From contig CM061223.1 of assembly GCA_030844895.1 (NCBI GenBank), positions 3,844,001 through 3,908,000 on the forward strand: DNA of 64,000 nt, read 5' to 3'. How positions within the stretch are numbered: the stretch's first letter is position 1; every line of letters starts with the position of its first letter. Source of the DNA: Ambrosia x helenae (taxonomy: Eukaryota; Streptophyta; Magnoliopsida; Asterales; Asteraceae). The notes beneath the pieces were generated by a model. That model saw only the letters and a list, made by a program, of their open reading frames with translations, was not told the DNA's origin and searched no databases. This document shows, piece by piece, positions 11,842 through 20,661 of the stretch. The position numbers and the translations under genes are program-made.

Positions 11842-11985
11842 TATAGGAATAATAATTTCCTTATCATTCTCATTGATTTGCCAAGTATAAATAATACAAT
11901 ATGTCTCCTTATTTTTGGGAGATTTGTTACACAATAAATGAGAAATAAATGCAATACATATTTGACATAAATACAAATACTAATA
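11842..11985 (-). repeat. Copia B 5' LTR
   Basis: 144 bp, 143 identical to the 3' copy. The outer duplication GTTTA lies at 11986-11990. The minus strand starts TATTAG and ends CCTATA. Confidence 0.93.
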
Positions 11986-12028
11986 GTTTAAGTATCCTAA
12001 AATGCCCTTATCAAATAGATTATATATA

Positions 12029-12626
12029 CTAGTAAATTACCCCGCGCGTTGCGGCGGTTTTTTAAACCTGACTAAGTACGTAAAAGTAACCCAAGTTAAA
12101 AAATAATTTTTTTACCAAAATGGTAATTTTAAATTAAAAGTATTTGATATATATAAATCAGGATATTAAGTTTTCTTTTAGTTAGTTGTAATATACAGAG
12201 AGAAGGAGATAGAATTATTAGCAAAAAATACATATATTATATGAGGTTAGACATAATTCAACAAACAAAAAAAAGACAAAAATGTCCAATTACTACAATG
12301 TTTATAAGCTCCAACAAAGCCTAATAGAACCATCACAAACATTGCTTGTTATTATTAAATAGATGTGTAGAAGGATTTAATGAAAAGCTTGGGTTTTATT
12401 GAAATTGAATTAGGGTTTAATTAGGTGTTGGGGTTACATGTTGAAATGGATATGAAGTATGCATTACACATATATACAATGAGCATTATAGGTTGTACAT
12501 AAGGGCATAAAGGGAACAAAATGACCAAATATTGGAAATTTGTGAAGGGACTCTTCAACTCCCATCTTAAAAATTGTGTAAAATTACTTTCTTGCCTATC
12601 ACTCCTCCTTAATAAGGTAGTAGAGA
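12029..12626 (-). mobile_element. Non-autonomous Helitron, 598 bp
   Basis: On the minus strand it starts A|TCTCTACTACCTTATTAAGG (12626) and ends with a hairpin (about 12036-12054), then CTAG (12032-12029) and T. The same start sequence (TTATTAAGGAGGAG) occurs in the Helitron at 30121, so they are one family. No coding sequence. It is inserted in the right arm of the surrounding palindrome. Confidence 0.75.
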
Positions 12627-12641
12627 TATGTTATAGATATC

Positions 12642-13004
12642 TAGGAGTGAGCAATAATTGAACATTTAGCCAAAACCGAACCAAAAAACAGAAGAAGCTA
12701 ACCCGAAATCCATTGAAAACTGAATTAACAAAAAACGAATTAACTTAAAATCGGTTATCGTTTTTTGTACACTTAGTTCACCGAAACGGAAACCGAACCA
12801 CTCATATATTCATATATTTTTAGCCTTTATACCTCTATTTCATGTACTTATAGACAAAAGTTTTTAGCCAAAGTTCGGTTTATGTTATTAACAAAAAATA
12901 ACTAATACAGACTAAAAACCGACAATCTAATGACTTCGGTTTCAGTTTCGATTGAGGCTAATAACCAAACTTAACCGAACCAAACCAAACCATACACACC
13001 TCTA
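12642..13004. mobile_element. MITE of the TAGGGGTGAGC-end family, 363 bp
   Basis: The ends TAGGAGTGAGCAAT (12642) and ...CACACCTCTA (13004) are inverted. The interior is built of ACCGAACC/GGTTTCGGTT-type words. It resembles the core of the nearby palindrome and the element at 23230. No clear target duplication. Confidence 0.55.
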
Positions 13005-13274
13005 GAAGTGTCTGTGTTCCCCACTGCATCGCGCGGGCACCCTGCTAGTAGTTACTTTATGTGAGAGTGATGGCGAGAAAAAAATCGCAAACCATAACAC
13101 ATAGGCTAACGGATAAAGTAGATAGAATCATAGAAAGGAAATATTTTTTAAAGTACTAGGGTAAAAAAAATTGGTTTCACTAGTTGAATTAAAGGATATT
13201 AAAAATTAAACATATATCAAACTTTTAATATTAAAACTTTCTAATAATCTTTTTCTCTTAAATCTAACTAGAGG

Positions 13275-13377
13275 CCAATGATCTTTAGCCCAGCTGGTTT
13301 GAGGTAGGGTGAGTTTTCTCTTAGGGTTCCCATCCTGGGTAGGTCACAGGTTCGATCCATGCACACTACAAAAAAAA
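13275..13377 (+). mobile_element. tRNA-derived SINE
   Basis: An internal polymerase III box A (TAGCCCAGCTGGTT, about 13286) and box B (GGTTCGATCC, 13349-13358) are followed by a run of eight A at 13370-13377. It meets an oppositely oriented SINE at 13378. Confidence 0.65.
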
Positions 13378-13497
13378 TCCACGTGACGGTTTGAGCTCAG
13401 GCAAGGAGGACACCGGTGTGTGGGTAGGGATTCGAACTTGGGACCGCTAGGTTAGGGTTGTACAAAGATTTCCACTAAACTAAGCCTTTAAAAAAAA
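13378..13497 (-). mobile_element. tRNA-derived SINE, opposite orientation
   Basis: Read on the minus strand it has box A (TTAGTTTAGTGG, about 13485-13471) and box B (AAGTTCGAATCCC, about 13440-13428). The adjoining SINE shares the junction, so one probably inserted at the tail of the other. Confidence 0.55.
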
Positions 13498-13961
13498 TAA
13501 AAATCTAACTAGAGACTTTTCTAGACCCCTTTAGACAGGGTAATACGTGAACCTATATATGTATATTTAAATGTCGTACACAAAACCTATTTATTAAATG
13601 AGTTGTATTTAGGTTAATCATTTAGTAAACACATATATTAGTCGGTTGATTATGTTTGTGTAGTATTTAGTAGTGTTACAGAAATTACCATTGTTTGTGT
13701 TAGGAATTAACATTGTTTGTGTTAGGTTCGTAGTCCTTTGAATGGTGTATGTAATCATATATAATTATATCTCTATGACTCTATGTCAATGTTCATGATG
13801 GTTAATATAACTCTTTCACACTTGCACGATATATTCCTATAATAATTAATGGTTTAAAGTTCAAAAAGGTAATGTAATATTCATTTCCACATGCTTCTTG
13901 GCTTGGTATAAAGTTTTACCCAATCATTTTGACTTCAACTCCACACAAAGTAATCTTGACC

Positions 13962-13968
13962 TATAAAT
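13962..13968 (+). promoter_or_regulatory. Probable TATA box of the DUF1645-type gene
   Basis: TATAAAT lies 49-55 bp upstream of the ATG at 14017. This fits a start of transcription near 13995 and a short 5' leader. Confidence 0.6.
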
Positions 13969-14016
13969 TCCTACATTCCCTCTTTGTCACTTATCAAATC
14001 AACTTCATATCCCACC

Positions 14017-14739
14017 ATGGCAGTTGATGTTTGTTCTTCCTCCGAACCCTTCATAAGCCCAAGAATATCTTTCTCCCATGATCTCAACAACCAATCATCC
14101 GAAACATCCGCCTCTAGTTCAACCGTTGCCACCACCGCCATCGCCTTTGATTTCTGTATCACTCCAAACCTTAAGTTGCCACCAATCACATCCGCGGATG
14201 AGCTTTTCTTAGATGGTGTGCTCCTCCCTACCCAAATCAAAAAGCCCAAAGATATAGTATCGGACAATGAAGTCATGGATGTCCATAGAAAACGTCTCAA
14301 AGAACTTTTATCTGAAAACGACGATAAACAAGAAAAATCTTCATCTAGATCATTATTCTGGAAGTTTACGCGAACCACAAGTTTAAACTCTAGTAATGGT
14401 ACGGGTCCAAAAAGGTTGTTTAGATCTTTATCGTTAAAACGATTGTTACATAGTAATCCAACGGTACTAAATCCAAGGGGAAATGAGGATATAAAGGTTA
14501 TAAAAAAGTCGAATTCACGAAAAGAGTCATCAAGTTGTTTTAATTCAATTCATATTGATACACCCATACCTTCCGTTTGCAATGGTAATGATTCACGTCG
14601 GAGATCGCTAACAAAGGATTCTAGTGGTGGAATTCAAATCAATCATGTTTCGAACATTCCATCGGCTTATAATATGAACTTGTTTGGGTATGGTACTTCA
14701 TTATTTTGTAAGGCTAAACCAAAAAATAAAAATAAATAA
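14017..14739 (+). CDS. DUF1645-type plant protein, 240 aa, single exon
   Basis: I chose the ATG at 14017 (context CCCACCATGG, a strong plant start) over an in-frame ATG 33 bp upstream, because the TATA box and the family-typical start M-A-V-D-V-C favour it. Conserved blocks are P-R-I-S-F-S-H-D-L near residue 17, F-D-F-C-I near 44 and A-D-E-L-F-x-D-G-V-L-L-P near 60. This ordered set is typical of the uncharacterised plant DUF1645 family and resembles membrane-associated kinase regulators. The middle is Ser/Arg-rich and basic (residues about 105-150), suggesting a phosphorylated or nuclear protein. No signal peptide or membrane segment is visible. The biochemical role is unknown. Codons are intact throughout, and this is the only clearly unbroken host gene here. 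Confidence 0.75.
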   Translation: MAVDVCSSSEPFISPRISFSHDLNNQSSETSASSSTVATTAIAFDFCITPNLKLPPITSADELFLDGVLLPTQIKKPKDIVSDNEVMDVHRKRLKELLSENDDKQEKSSSRSLFWKFTRTTSLNSSNGTGPKRLFRSLSLKRLLHSNPTVLNPRGNEDIKVIKKSNSRKESSSCFNSIHIDTPIPSVCNGNDSRRRSLTKDSSGGIQINHVSNIPSAYNMNLFGYGTSLFCKAKPKNKNK

Positions 14740-14980
14740 GTTATTAATTCTTGTAATATTGTTCTTCTTTTTTTATTACTTTTGTGTATGTACATGTTAA
14801 TTTATTATTTGTTAACTTACATGCATCTTATGTATTTCCTTTTTTTAAAGGCGATATTTCTCCCATGCTCGAACCCTTGATTTGCAATGGTAATAATGGG
14901 AACTCCACTTTACCAGTTTATCTAGACTTTGTTAATTGGGACATAACCTTTCCTTAGAATTATTTTTATTTGGTAGAGGT

Positions 14981-15110
14981 TGTTTGGTTGATTAAGTGTT
15001 GAATTATTAAGAGGTTTGAATGGTTAAGTGTTGAATCATTAAGTTAGACCTTTTAATGGTTAGTTTTCTTGTCCCACATTGGTAGAAGAACTTCATTAAG
15101 GTTCAGCATA
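14981..15110. mobile_element. Fragment of a Tourist-like MITE
   Basis: GTTGTTTGGTTGATTAAGTG followed by repeated TTAAGTGTTGAA words resembles the inverted right end of the Tourist-like element at 54627-55365. Only one end is recognisable. Confidence 0.4.
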
Positions 15111-15870
15111 GTTCAGTGCTTAATGGTTCACCTATGAGAGGAGGTGGTGGTTGAAACCCGACGGTTAGCTAGCAGCCGAGGCGATTTCGGGCTGCTTAAC
15201 TCGATGGCTAAAAGTTGGTTATTAGAACCATGGATATGTAGACTGCAAATATGGCAGCTCCAGGGCTTCGACAGGGGAGCTCGTGAGTTCAACAGGGGAG
15301 CTTAACAGCTTTATTGTGTGTAATTATGGAGAGTTCATGAGCTGCTGATGTGATACTTTAGCAGCTCATAGGCTCCTCTATGGGAGCTAGGCAGATTAGT
15401 TAGTGAGAGAATGTTTCTAGAGAGAGAGAGAGAGAAAGTGAGTGAGATGTCTTGAGTGGAGACCAAGACAAAATGGGATGGGATTGAGTGAAGTGTAACC
15501 CCTTTATTTATAGAGGGTGAAACCCCAAACCCTAATGGGCTTTGTAGTAATGGGCTGGGCTGGCCCATAAGTGTTGGACCCAGCTTTATTATTGACCTCC
15601 TGTAAGGCAAGTCCTGTGCTAGGGAGCTGAGGAGCCGATGCAGGTAGCTTCTCTACACTAGCTTCTGGCTTTTCGGCTTCCTTACCCGAGCCTGATAGCT
15701 TCTTAAATATGTTTAGATGTGGGGGTTTGGGTACCCACGTCATCACATTCCATTTAAAAGCTGAAACAAACACACTAAATACTGAATTATTTAGCGGTGA
15801 ATAGTTCAAAGCCTCATTAATATGCTTACCAAAACAATAAATGATGTTATTTAATATTTGAGAAATGCAA
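15111..15870 (-). repeat. Possible LTR remnant or decayed element
   Basis: No coding sequence is supported. The minus strand carries a TATA-like CTCTATAAATAAAGG (about 15513-15499) and a GA-rich tract (15417-15435), a layout seen in plant LTR promoters. No matching second LTR or duplication was found. Confidence 0.3.
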
Positions 15871-15879
15871 TTAGTATTA

Positions 15880-16002
15880 CCCATGATCTCTTGGTCTAGT
15901 GGCATGCTATCCCCCTTTACAAATATAAGGTTGTGAGTTCAAATACTTGCAAATGCAAGGTGAGGTAGAATAAAGGTGTAATAAAAATTTGCCGTTCAAG
16001 AA
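15880..16002 (+). mobile_element. tRNA-derived SINE, about 123 bp
   Basis: Box A (GGTCTAGTGGCATG, about 15893) and box B (GTGAGTTCAAATAC, about 15932) are followed by the 3' end ATTTGCCGTTCAAGAA, which is shared with other SINEs here. It is flanked by AGTATTA at 15873-15879 and 16003-16009. Confidence 0.7.
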
Positions 16003-16103
16003 AGTATTATCACCAAAAGCAATTTTGACTTTATTCTTACGGTAAGTGTTTTAAATTAAGTACCCTTTTTTTAATAGTACATCGATTTTAATAATTATTA
16101 TAA

Positions 16104-16135
16104 CTAGGTTTTTACCTAGCCACGCGTTGCGACGG
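16104..16135 (-). mobile_element. Helitron 3' terminus, minus strand (5' end not found)
   Basis: The minus strand shows the hairpin GCCGTCGCAACGCGTGGC, then about 9 bases, then CTAG (16107-16104) and T. The body would extend to higher coordinates, but no matching 5' terminus was identified. Confidence 0.5.
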
Positions 16136-16280
16136 CTTCAATCCAATTTTAAATTTAAGCAATCATGTCAAATCCAAAATGGATTGACATACAAATGTAC
16201 ATATATTAAGATGGGTGGTGATAATTAAACCCCCATTCCTTCTATTTTCACCCCCTCAAAGTGCATTGCTATTGTCATAG

Positions 16281-16590
16281 TAGGGGATGAGCATACAAGG
16301 TCGAATACCGATCTCGTCTTGTCCCGATCCCGATACCGTACCGAACCGAGGGGTTTCGGGATCGGTATCGGTACACATATTTATGAATTTTCGGTTTTGG
16401 TATTATCGGTATTGGTACGGGATCGGTATGGTATCGGTATTTTAAGGTAAAATACCGATACCATACTGGTACCATACCGATACCGTACCGTATGTGTTCG
16501 GTATCGGTATTGGTTTTTTGGACTTTTCGGTATTGGTATTGTCGGGATCGGTATCGGTTCGGTACCGATACCGTCCCAAGCTCATCCCTA
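16281..16590. mobile_element. MITE with TAGGG(G)ATGAGC ends and CCGATACC-iterated core, 310 bp
   Basis: Ends TAGGGGATGAGCAT (16281) and AGCTCATCCCTA (16590) are inverted. Flanking 8-mers TGTCATAG and GGTCATAA match at 6 of 8 positions. The core is almost entirely CGGTATCGG and its complement. The same ends with other core words occur at 12642 and 23230. Confidence 0.7.
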
Positions 16591-16919
16591 GGTCATAATA
16601 AGACGCTTAGGGTAACTTTTTCAGGGAATCATCAGGCTTTACGTCCACTTACATAAAAAAAAAGACTTCAAAACATCAAAAAAAAAATGCCAATTAAATA
16701 GAAATGAAGCAATAGCTTAATAAAAAAAAAATTAAAGAGCAAAATAACTCAAGACAAAGGCTCGCTGAAGTTGTAGAAAGTAATGATACCACCATGCCAC
16801 ATAAACATATTGAAATCATCTTCAACACTAAAACTTATAAACGCATATAATAATGGCTTAAAAAAATCATTATTCAAATCACTTTGGCTATTAATAGTAC
16901 ATAATTGTTATTGATAGAT

Positions 16920-17027
16920 TTTTTTTTAACGGCAAATTTCTATTCCTTGTGGGACTTGAACCCATGACCTTCCCCTTAGGTGTTCCTAGAAGCTTTGTTT
17001 CTACCGTTGGGACACCAACCCCAATTT
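16920..17027 (-). mobile_element. tRNA-derived SINE with 17-bp duplication
   Basis: Flanked by a perfect 17-bp repeat AATTGTTATTGATAGAT (16903-16919 and 17028-17044). The minus strand has box B GGGTTCAAGTCCCAC and ends GCCGTTAAAAAAAA. The long perfect duplication and A-tail are diagnostic of recent LINE-driven insertion. Confidence 0.9.
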
Positions 17028-17044
17028 AATTGTTATTGATAGAT

Positions 17045-17346
17045 ATTAACACCTACTCATCTATTTAAAAAAAAAACATGTACTTAAAATAACAACCTAA
17101 TAAGATAACACTCTGAGTGTCCAAACTCTAGTCTCTAAACTTACAATTTAAGAACTCACTCTTAATTTCTTAATTTGCTATTTTCTCAAAGTTAGTATCA
17201 AGTCTTAACACCGTCTATATCTTCGAAAATTTCTACTCTAAAGGCTCATTTTTTTATTCTAAAAAACTATGCTGAGTTTTCCATAAGGTTAAGTGTCTAG
17301 AGGCTAGAAATAGTTCACTAAATCGCACAATTTAATAAGTGTGAAT
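17045..17346. other. No feature seen
   Basis: AT-rich sequence without ORFs, repeats with clear ends or recognisable signals. Confidence 0.5.
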
Positions 17347-17356
17347 AATTCAAAGC

Positions 17357-17846
17357 CAAGAAAGAGGCTCCTGTGAATTTCCTCTCGGACCCCACAGAAG
17401 GGAGATCCACCCTACGTCCAGCAGACTTGCTTGTCTTTGGGTGGGCCGGGGGGAAACACGCTTGTGTCGACTTAACAGGCGTATCTCCGCTGGTTGGTTT
17501 GAGGGATACTGGTTTTGTAGCAGGGCAAGCGGTGCGGAAAGCGGAGGCGAAGAAAGTTGAGAAGCATGCTAAAGCCTGTGAGGAGAACCAACACGTTTTC
17601 GTACCCCTGGCATTTGATACCTTTGGCGCTTTGGCACCGGAAGCCATCCGTTTCCTGACCAGAGTCCAACGAGTTATTCATAGCAGTGTCACGACTCCGG
17701 GGGGGCAGGGGTTCGTTTTTAGTAGGCTAGGGTTTTCTATCCAGAAAGGGGTGGCGGCGCAGCTTGTTGCCCGCCTGCCCGCTATCTTAATGTAATTTTT
17801 CGCGAATTTTAATGAAATTATTAATTTTAGTGTTAAAAAAAAAAAA
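17357..17846 (+). mobile_element. RTE-like LINE 3' end, 5'-truncated, with duplication
   Basis: A 490-bp copy flanked by AATTCAAAGC (17347-17356 and again right after the A-run at about 17846-17855). The 3' end is an A12-13 tail. Two further fragments of the same family lie at 18727-18955 (minus) and 34385-34470 (plus), all ending close to the same 3' terminus. Confidence 0.85.
17373..17795 (+). pseudogene. C-terminal fragment of an RTE-like LINE ORF
   Basis: A 140-residue open frame ending at the stop codon 17793-17795. The conserved C-terminal order is R-P-A-D-L-L-V, then C-V-D-L-T-G-V-S-P-L, then an A-x-x-K-x-x-K-H linker, then P-L-A-F-D-T-F-G-A-L-A-P-E, and a terminal I-Q-K-G-V-A-A-Q-L-V-A-R-L-P. 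This matches the region after the reverse transcriptase domain in plant RTE-type LINEs. Endonuclease and RT domains are missing through 5' truncation. The frame is unbroken, so the insertion is likely young, but the start codon has no meaning. Confidence 0.75.
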
Positions 17847-17855
17847 ATTCAAAGC

Positions 17856-18289
17856 TATATATGTTAAATTGATCAACATCCGATCAACTTTCAAAAATTT
17901 GCGCAATTTAATGAGTGTGTCACTTACCAAATACGACTAATGCATAAGAAATTTATCTATGTAATCAGTTATAAATCTATACAAGAGTCAGACCCAACAA
18001 CATGCTTGGATCACTAGGTTTGAAGCTTCGATATTAGATAACAGTGTGTCGCTATGCTTTTGAAGCCACTTATTAGTTCCATATCAGGATAATTTGAGTC
18101 GAAGATCACAATATAATGGGGGTAGAATCCTATCTTTTTGTAAAACATAGTAAATTTAATAACCATACTTTTTACTAGTGAACATTAATAACGGCAAGTT
18201 TGTTTTACGAAATAAACAGACAATTGAATAACAAGCTAACCAAATATCTCGAATTGTCTAACCTAACAATTTGAAACATAGTAATAATA
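17856..18289. other. No feature seen
   Basis: AT-rich intergenic sequence without supported coding or repeats. Confidence 0.5.
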
Positions 18290-18394
18290 GTTTTCAGAAC
18301 TGTCTAACCAAAATGGCATGGGTTCGAGTCCCACATAACAAGCATTAGATAAATTTTAGGAGTAGGGGAATGTGTGTTCTGTCGTTAAAAAAAT
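18290..18394 (+). mobile_element. SINE, 3' part
   Basis: Box B TGGGTTCGAGTCCCA (18319-18333) and the 3' end CTGTCGTTAAAAAAAT match the SINE at 16920-17027. Box A is not clear and no duplication was identified. Confidence 0.6.
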
Positions 18395-18472
18395 ATCTTT
18401 AAAAACGTGTGAATATATATGTGTAAATGAAAACCTAGCTGTAGCTATAGATCGTATATAAGTGGTGGAGAA

Positions 18473-18640
18473 ATGGCAGAAATAAATTCATCACTTGTCA
18501 AAGATCTTGAGAACAAAAGAACAAGTCACCCTTGTTTTATGGTGAATTCTCATTGCCATTCTTTTCCTTTTGAAATTGTGTTCCTTGCTTTAATAATTGC
18601 ATGTCTTGTTTCACTTTGTAGACTGAAGTGTCTTTTTTTT
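18473..18640 (+). other. Short ORF start with TATA-like sequence, not recognised
   Basis: An ATG at 18473 follows GTATATAAG (18452-18460) closely and opens a frame that is hydrophilic for about 32 residues, then strongly hydrophobic for about 20 (a possible membrane anchor). It then runs into a T-tract. I do not recognise it. The TATA-to-ATG spacing is too short for a normal leader, so this may be chance. Confidence 0.2.
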
Positions 18641-18726
18641 TTTTTTTTTTTTTATCTTTTTAATTGTTGCGTAGCATATCTTAAAATGTTCAAATTTAAC
18701 CTTTTTTTTTTTTTAAACTTAAAATC

Positions 18727-18955
18727 ACAAGTTCTCATTCAATCCAGGACAACGAAAATTACATCAAGATAACGGGTAGGCGGGCAACAAGCTGCGCCAC
18801 CACCCCTTTCTGAATAGCAAATCCTAATCTACTAAAGACGTAGCCATGCCCACCCGGCGCCGAGACACTACTTTGAATAACCCGCTGAACCCTTGTCAGG
18901 AAACGGATAGCCTCCGGCGCCAATGAGCCAAAGGTATCAAAAGCCAAGGGTACAA
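18727..18955 (-). mobile_element. RTE-like LINE fragment, minus strand
   Basis: The minus strand encodes about 62 residues (18947-18759) of the same conserved C-terminus as 17373-17795, including A-F-D-T-F-G-S-L-A-P-E and Q-K-G-V-V-A-Q-L-V-A-R-L-P. A T-run precedes its 3' end at about 18700-18714. The 5' end is truncated. Confidence 0.75.
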
Positions 18956-19167
18956 AAACTTTTTTTAAAAGAAAATAAGATAAATAAATGAAAGTAAAGT
19001 ATACACGAAAAAATTAGATATATGAAATAAACAAAGTGTATACTCGAGTACTCGACCAACAGTTTCTTGTGGCTAATACATAGCTCAACATGTTTCAAAT
19101 GAGACTTGAAAACTTTGCTTAAAGTAGGGGTAGGTTCACGTACAAACAACTTTTTCGGTACGAATTG

Positions 19168-19921
19168 TACGAACCATAGTCACATGAATCGTGGTACGCT
19201 CCGGTTCGTGGTACGAAAACGGGTACGCGGTTCGTGCATTTCTAAAATTCGGTACGAGGGGGGTAGGTTCATTCGGTTCGCCAATTCGGTATGCGATACG
19301 GTGTACCCTATAAGTTGGTACGTTGTATCGTATATAAACATTATACAATATATAACTTTAAGTACCAAATGTAAACTAGTAAAGATAGAAGGGCTTAAAT
19401 GTCTAAATATACAAACTTATTTACACTTTTTAACTAAAAACAAACAAATTTAGGGAATAAATTTAAACTAATAAAAGATAGAGGGGTTAATGTTAAAATA
19501 TCTTAAGGCTTTTAAGTTTTAATAGAACCTGAAAGAATAAAAGTATAAAGTATAAGGGTCTAAATGTAAGTTTAGTTTGTAAATGTAAATAACAAATCTA
19601 AAAGTTGTCTGTCGTCATCTTCCTTAACCCACAAACCCTAATTTTCTGTCTCCTCCATTGTTGAAGCTTGTTCCTCGCCGTCATACACTCCAATCGCTGC
19701 AATAAAGGTACCTCTAACCTCTGTTCTACTCTAATTTTTCTTGAACACGTGTATAAGGTCGTTATTTGGTTTGAAATTCTACACAAATCGGGTACGCTCA
19801 ATTCTACGAATCAGAGAGCGAATCCTAGGCGAACGGGTCGCGAATGTATCCGATTCCGGTACGCACGATTCGGTTCGCGGTACACAGCCTATATAGCGAA
19901 TCCTGTGACTATGGTACGAAC
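19168..19921. mobile_element. TIR element with GTACGAAC-iterated ends, about 754 bp
   Basis: GTACGAACCATAGTCAC (19168-19184) is complementary to GTGACTATGGTACGAAC (about 19905-19921). Both flanks are dense in GGTACG/CGTACC words. No superfamily-specific duplication could be confirmed. The element contains no supported coding sequence. Confidence 0.5.
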
Positions 19922-20066
19922 TGAAGGAAAAAACACGTGAGGCATGTATAACTAGAGTAATTATATAATTACTCTACTATATCACTAGAGTAATCATATA
20001 ATTACTCTAGTTATACATGCCCATGTGTTTTTTTCTTACAGTTCGTACCGAAAAATTGTTTGTATT
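19910..20066. repeat. Long near-perfect hairpin
   Basis: GCATGTATAACTAGAG at 19942 is mirrored by CTCTAGTTATACATGC ending at 20020, with 34 of 35 bases paired in the inner arm. The outer arm continues through ACACGTG/CACATG, GAAAAAA/TTTTTTC and GGTACGAACTG/CAGTTCGTACC to about 19910 and 20055. The arms are about 65-75 nt each with a loop of about 10 nt. Confidence 0.85.
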
Positions 20067-20353
20067 GATCTTTTTCCTAAAGAAGTAAACACAATAAAAA
20101 TCATTTTTTTCTATCTTATACTTACGTAGATCGAAAACACAAATAACAAGAGAAAAAACTCTTATATAGAAACTTGATACAATATTGAATACCTAAATTA
20201 TCACAACAATCCCTCTTTATTGGTTGAAAAACACTAAAATTTACTGCATAAATTCATAATAATATAATTTAACTTTTACCAAAATATAAAATTCATGTGT
20301 TAGGACAAACCATCTACGACAGTTTATCAGATGATCCCGTTCCATTGAAACAT
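20067..20353. other. No feature seen
   Basis: AT-rich sequence between the hairpin and the Harbinger element; nothing supported. Confidence 0.5.
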
Positions 20354-20661
20354 TTAGACCATTACGTGTGGAGGAGGCCCAACTTCCATGCCTTGCCTCC
20401 ACCTCACATGCCACGTCAGCGTGGGGTAGGAGCATCCATGAGATGATGCTCCTAGGGGTGTGGAGGAGGCCCAACACCATTTAATGCTATTTCTTTTTTT
20501 TTTCTTTTTTTTAATTAAATAATATTAATGTTACAATAAAAAAGTTAATATTCTAATATTAATATTAAAAAGTAAATATTACATAAAACCATTACAAATA
20601 ATTAAAAAAAATAACTAAAATTAAAGTAACATACTCGACATAAAAAAAAAATACAAATAAT

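Larger units (their letters stand above)
6994..11985 (-). mobile_element. Complete Ty1/copia element B, TA...TA termini
   Basis: The LTRs at 6994-7137 and 11842-11985 are each 144 bp and differ at one base (position 22 of the LTR, G or A). Both outer edges are flanked by GTTTA (6989-6993 and 11986-11990). The LTR reads TATTAG...CCTATA in element orientation, so its ends are TA...TA and not TG...CA; the exact duplications and the PBS and PPT junctions confirm the edges. A primer-binding site and purine tract are present. High LTR identity implies a recent insertion, yet the polyprotein is broken by at least three frameshifts. Confidence 0.93.
5684..12028. repeat. Large imperfect inverted repeat (foldback), arms split by copia B
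   Basis: Sequence from about 5685 to 6290 is complementary to about 6500-6993 continued at 11991-12028. Examples are TATATATAAT near 5689 against ATTATATATA near 12020, TTTCATACGTTAAT at 5946 against ATTAACGTATGAAA near 6805, and CATCATAAAAACGAGCATTTTATT against its near-complement at about 6765-6790. Each arm is roughly 600-700 bp. The centre is rich in AACCAAACC and GGTTTGGTT. Copia B sits in the right arm, as its GTTTA duplication shows. Confidence 0.7.
5679..13048 (+). mobile_element. Helitron-bounded composite block (non-autonomous Helitron with nested insertions)
   Basis: The left edge reads A|TCTATACTATATATAATG (5679), a typical plant Helitron 5' end, also seen at 51112. The right edge has a hairpin (about 13025-13038) followed by CTAG at 13045-13048 and T. 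Removing copia B and the Helitron at 12029-12626 leaves roughly 1.8 kb. Pairing these two ends is inference, because another copy of a Helitron-like 5' end lies inverted near 12640. No Rep/helicase coding is present. Confidence 0.45.
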
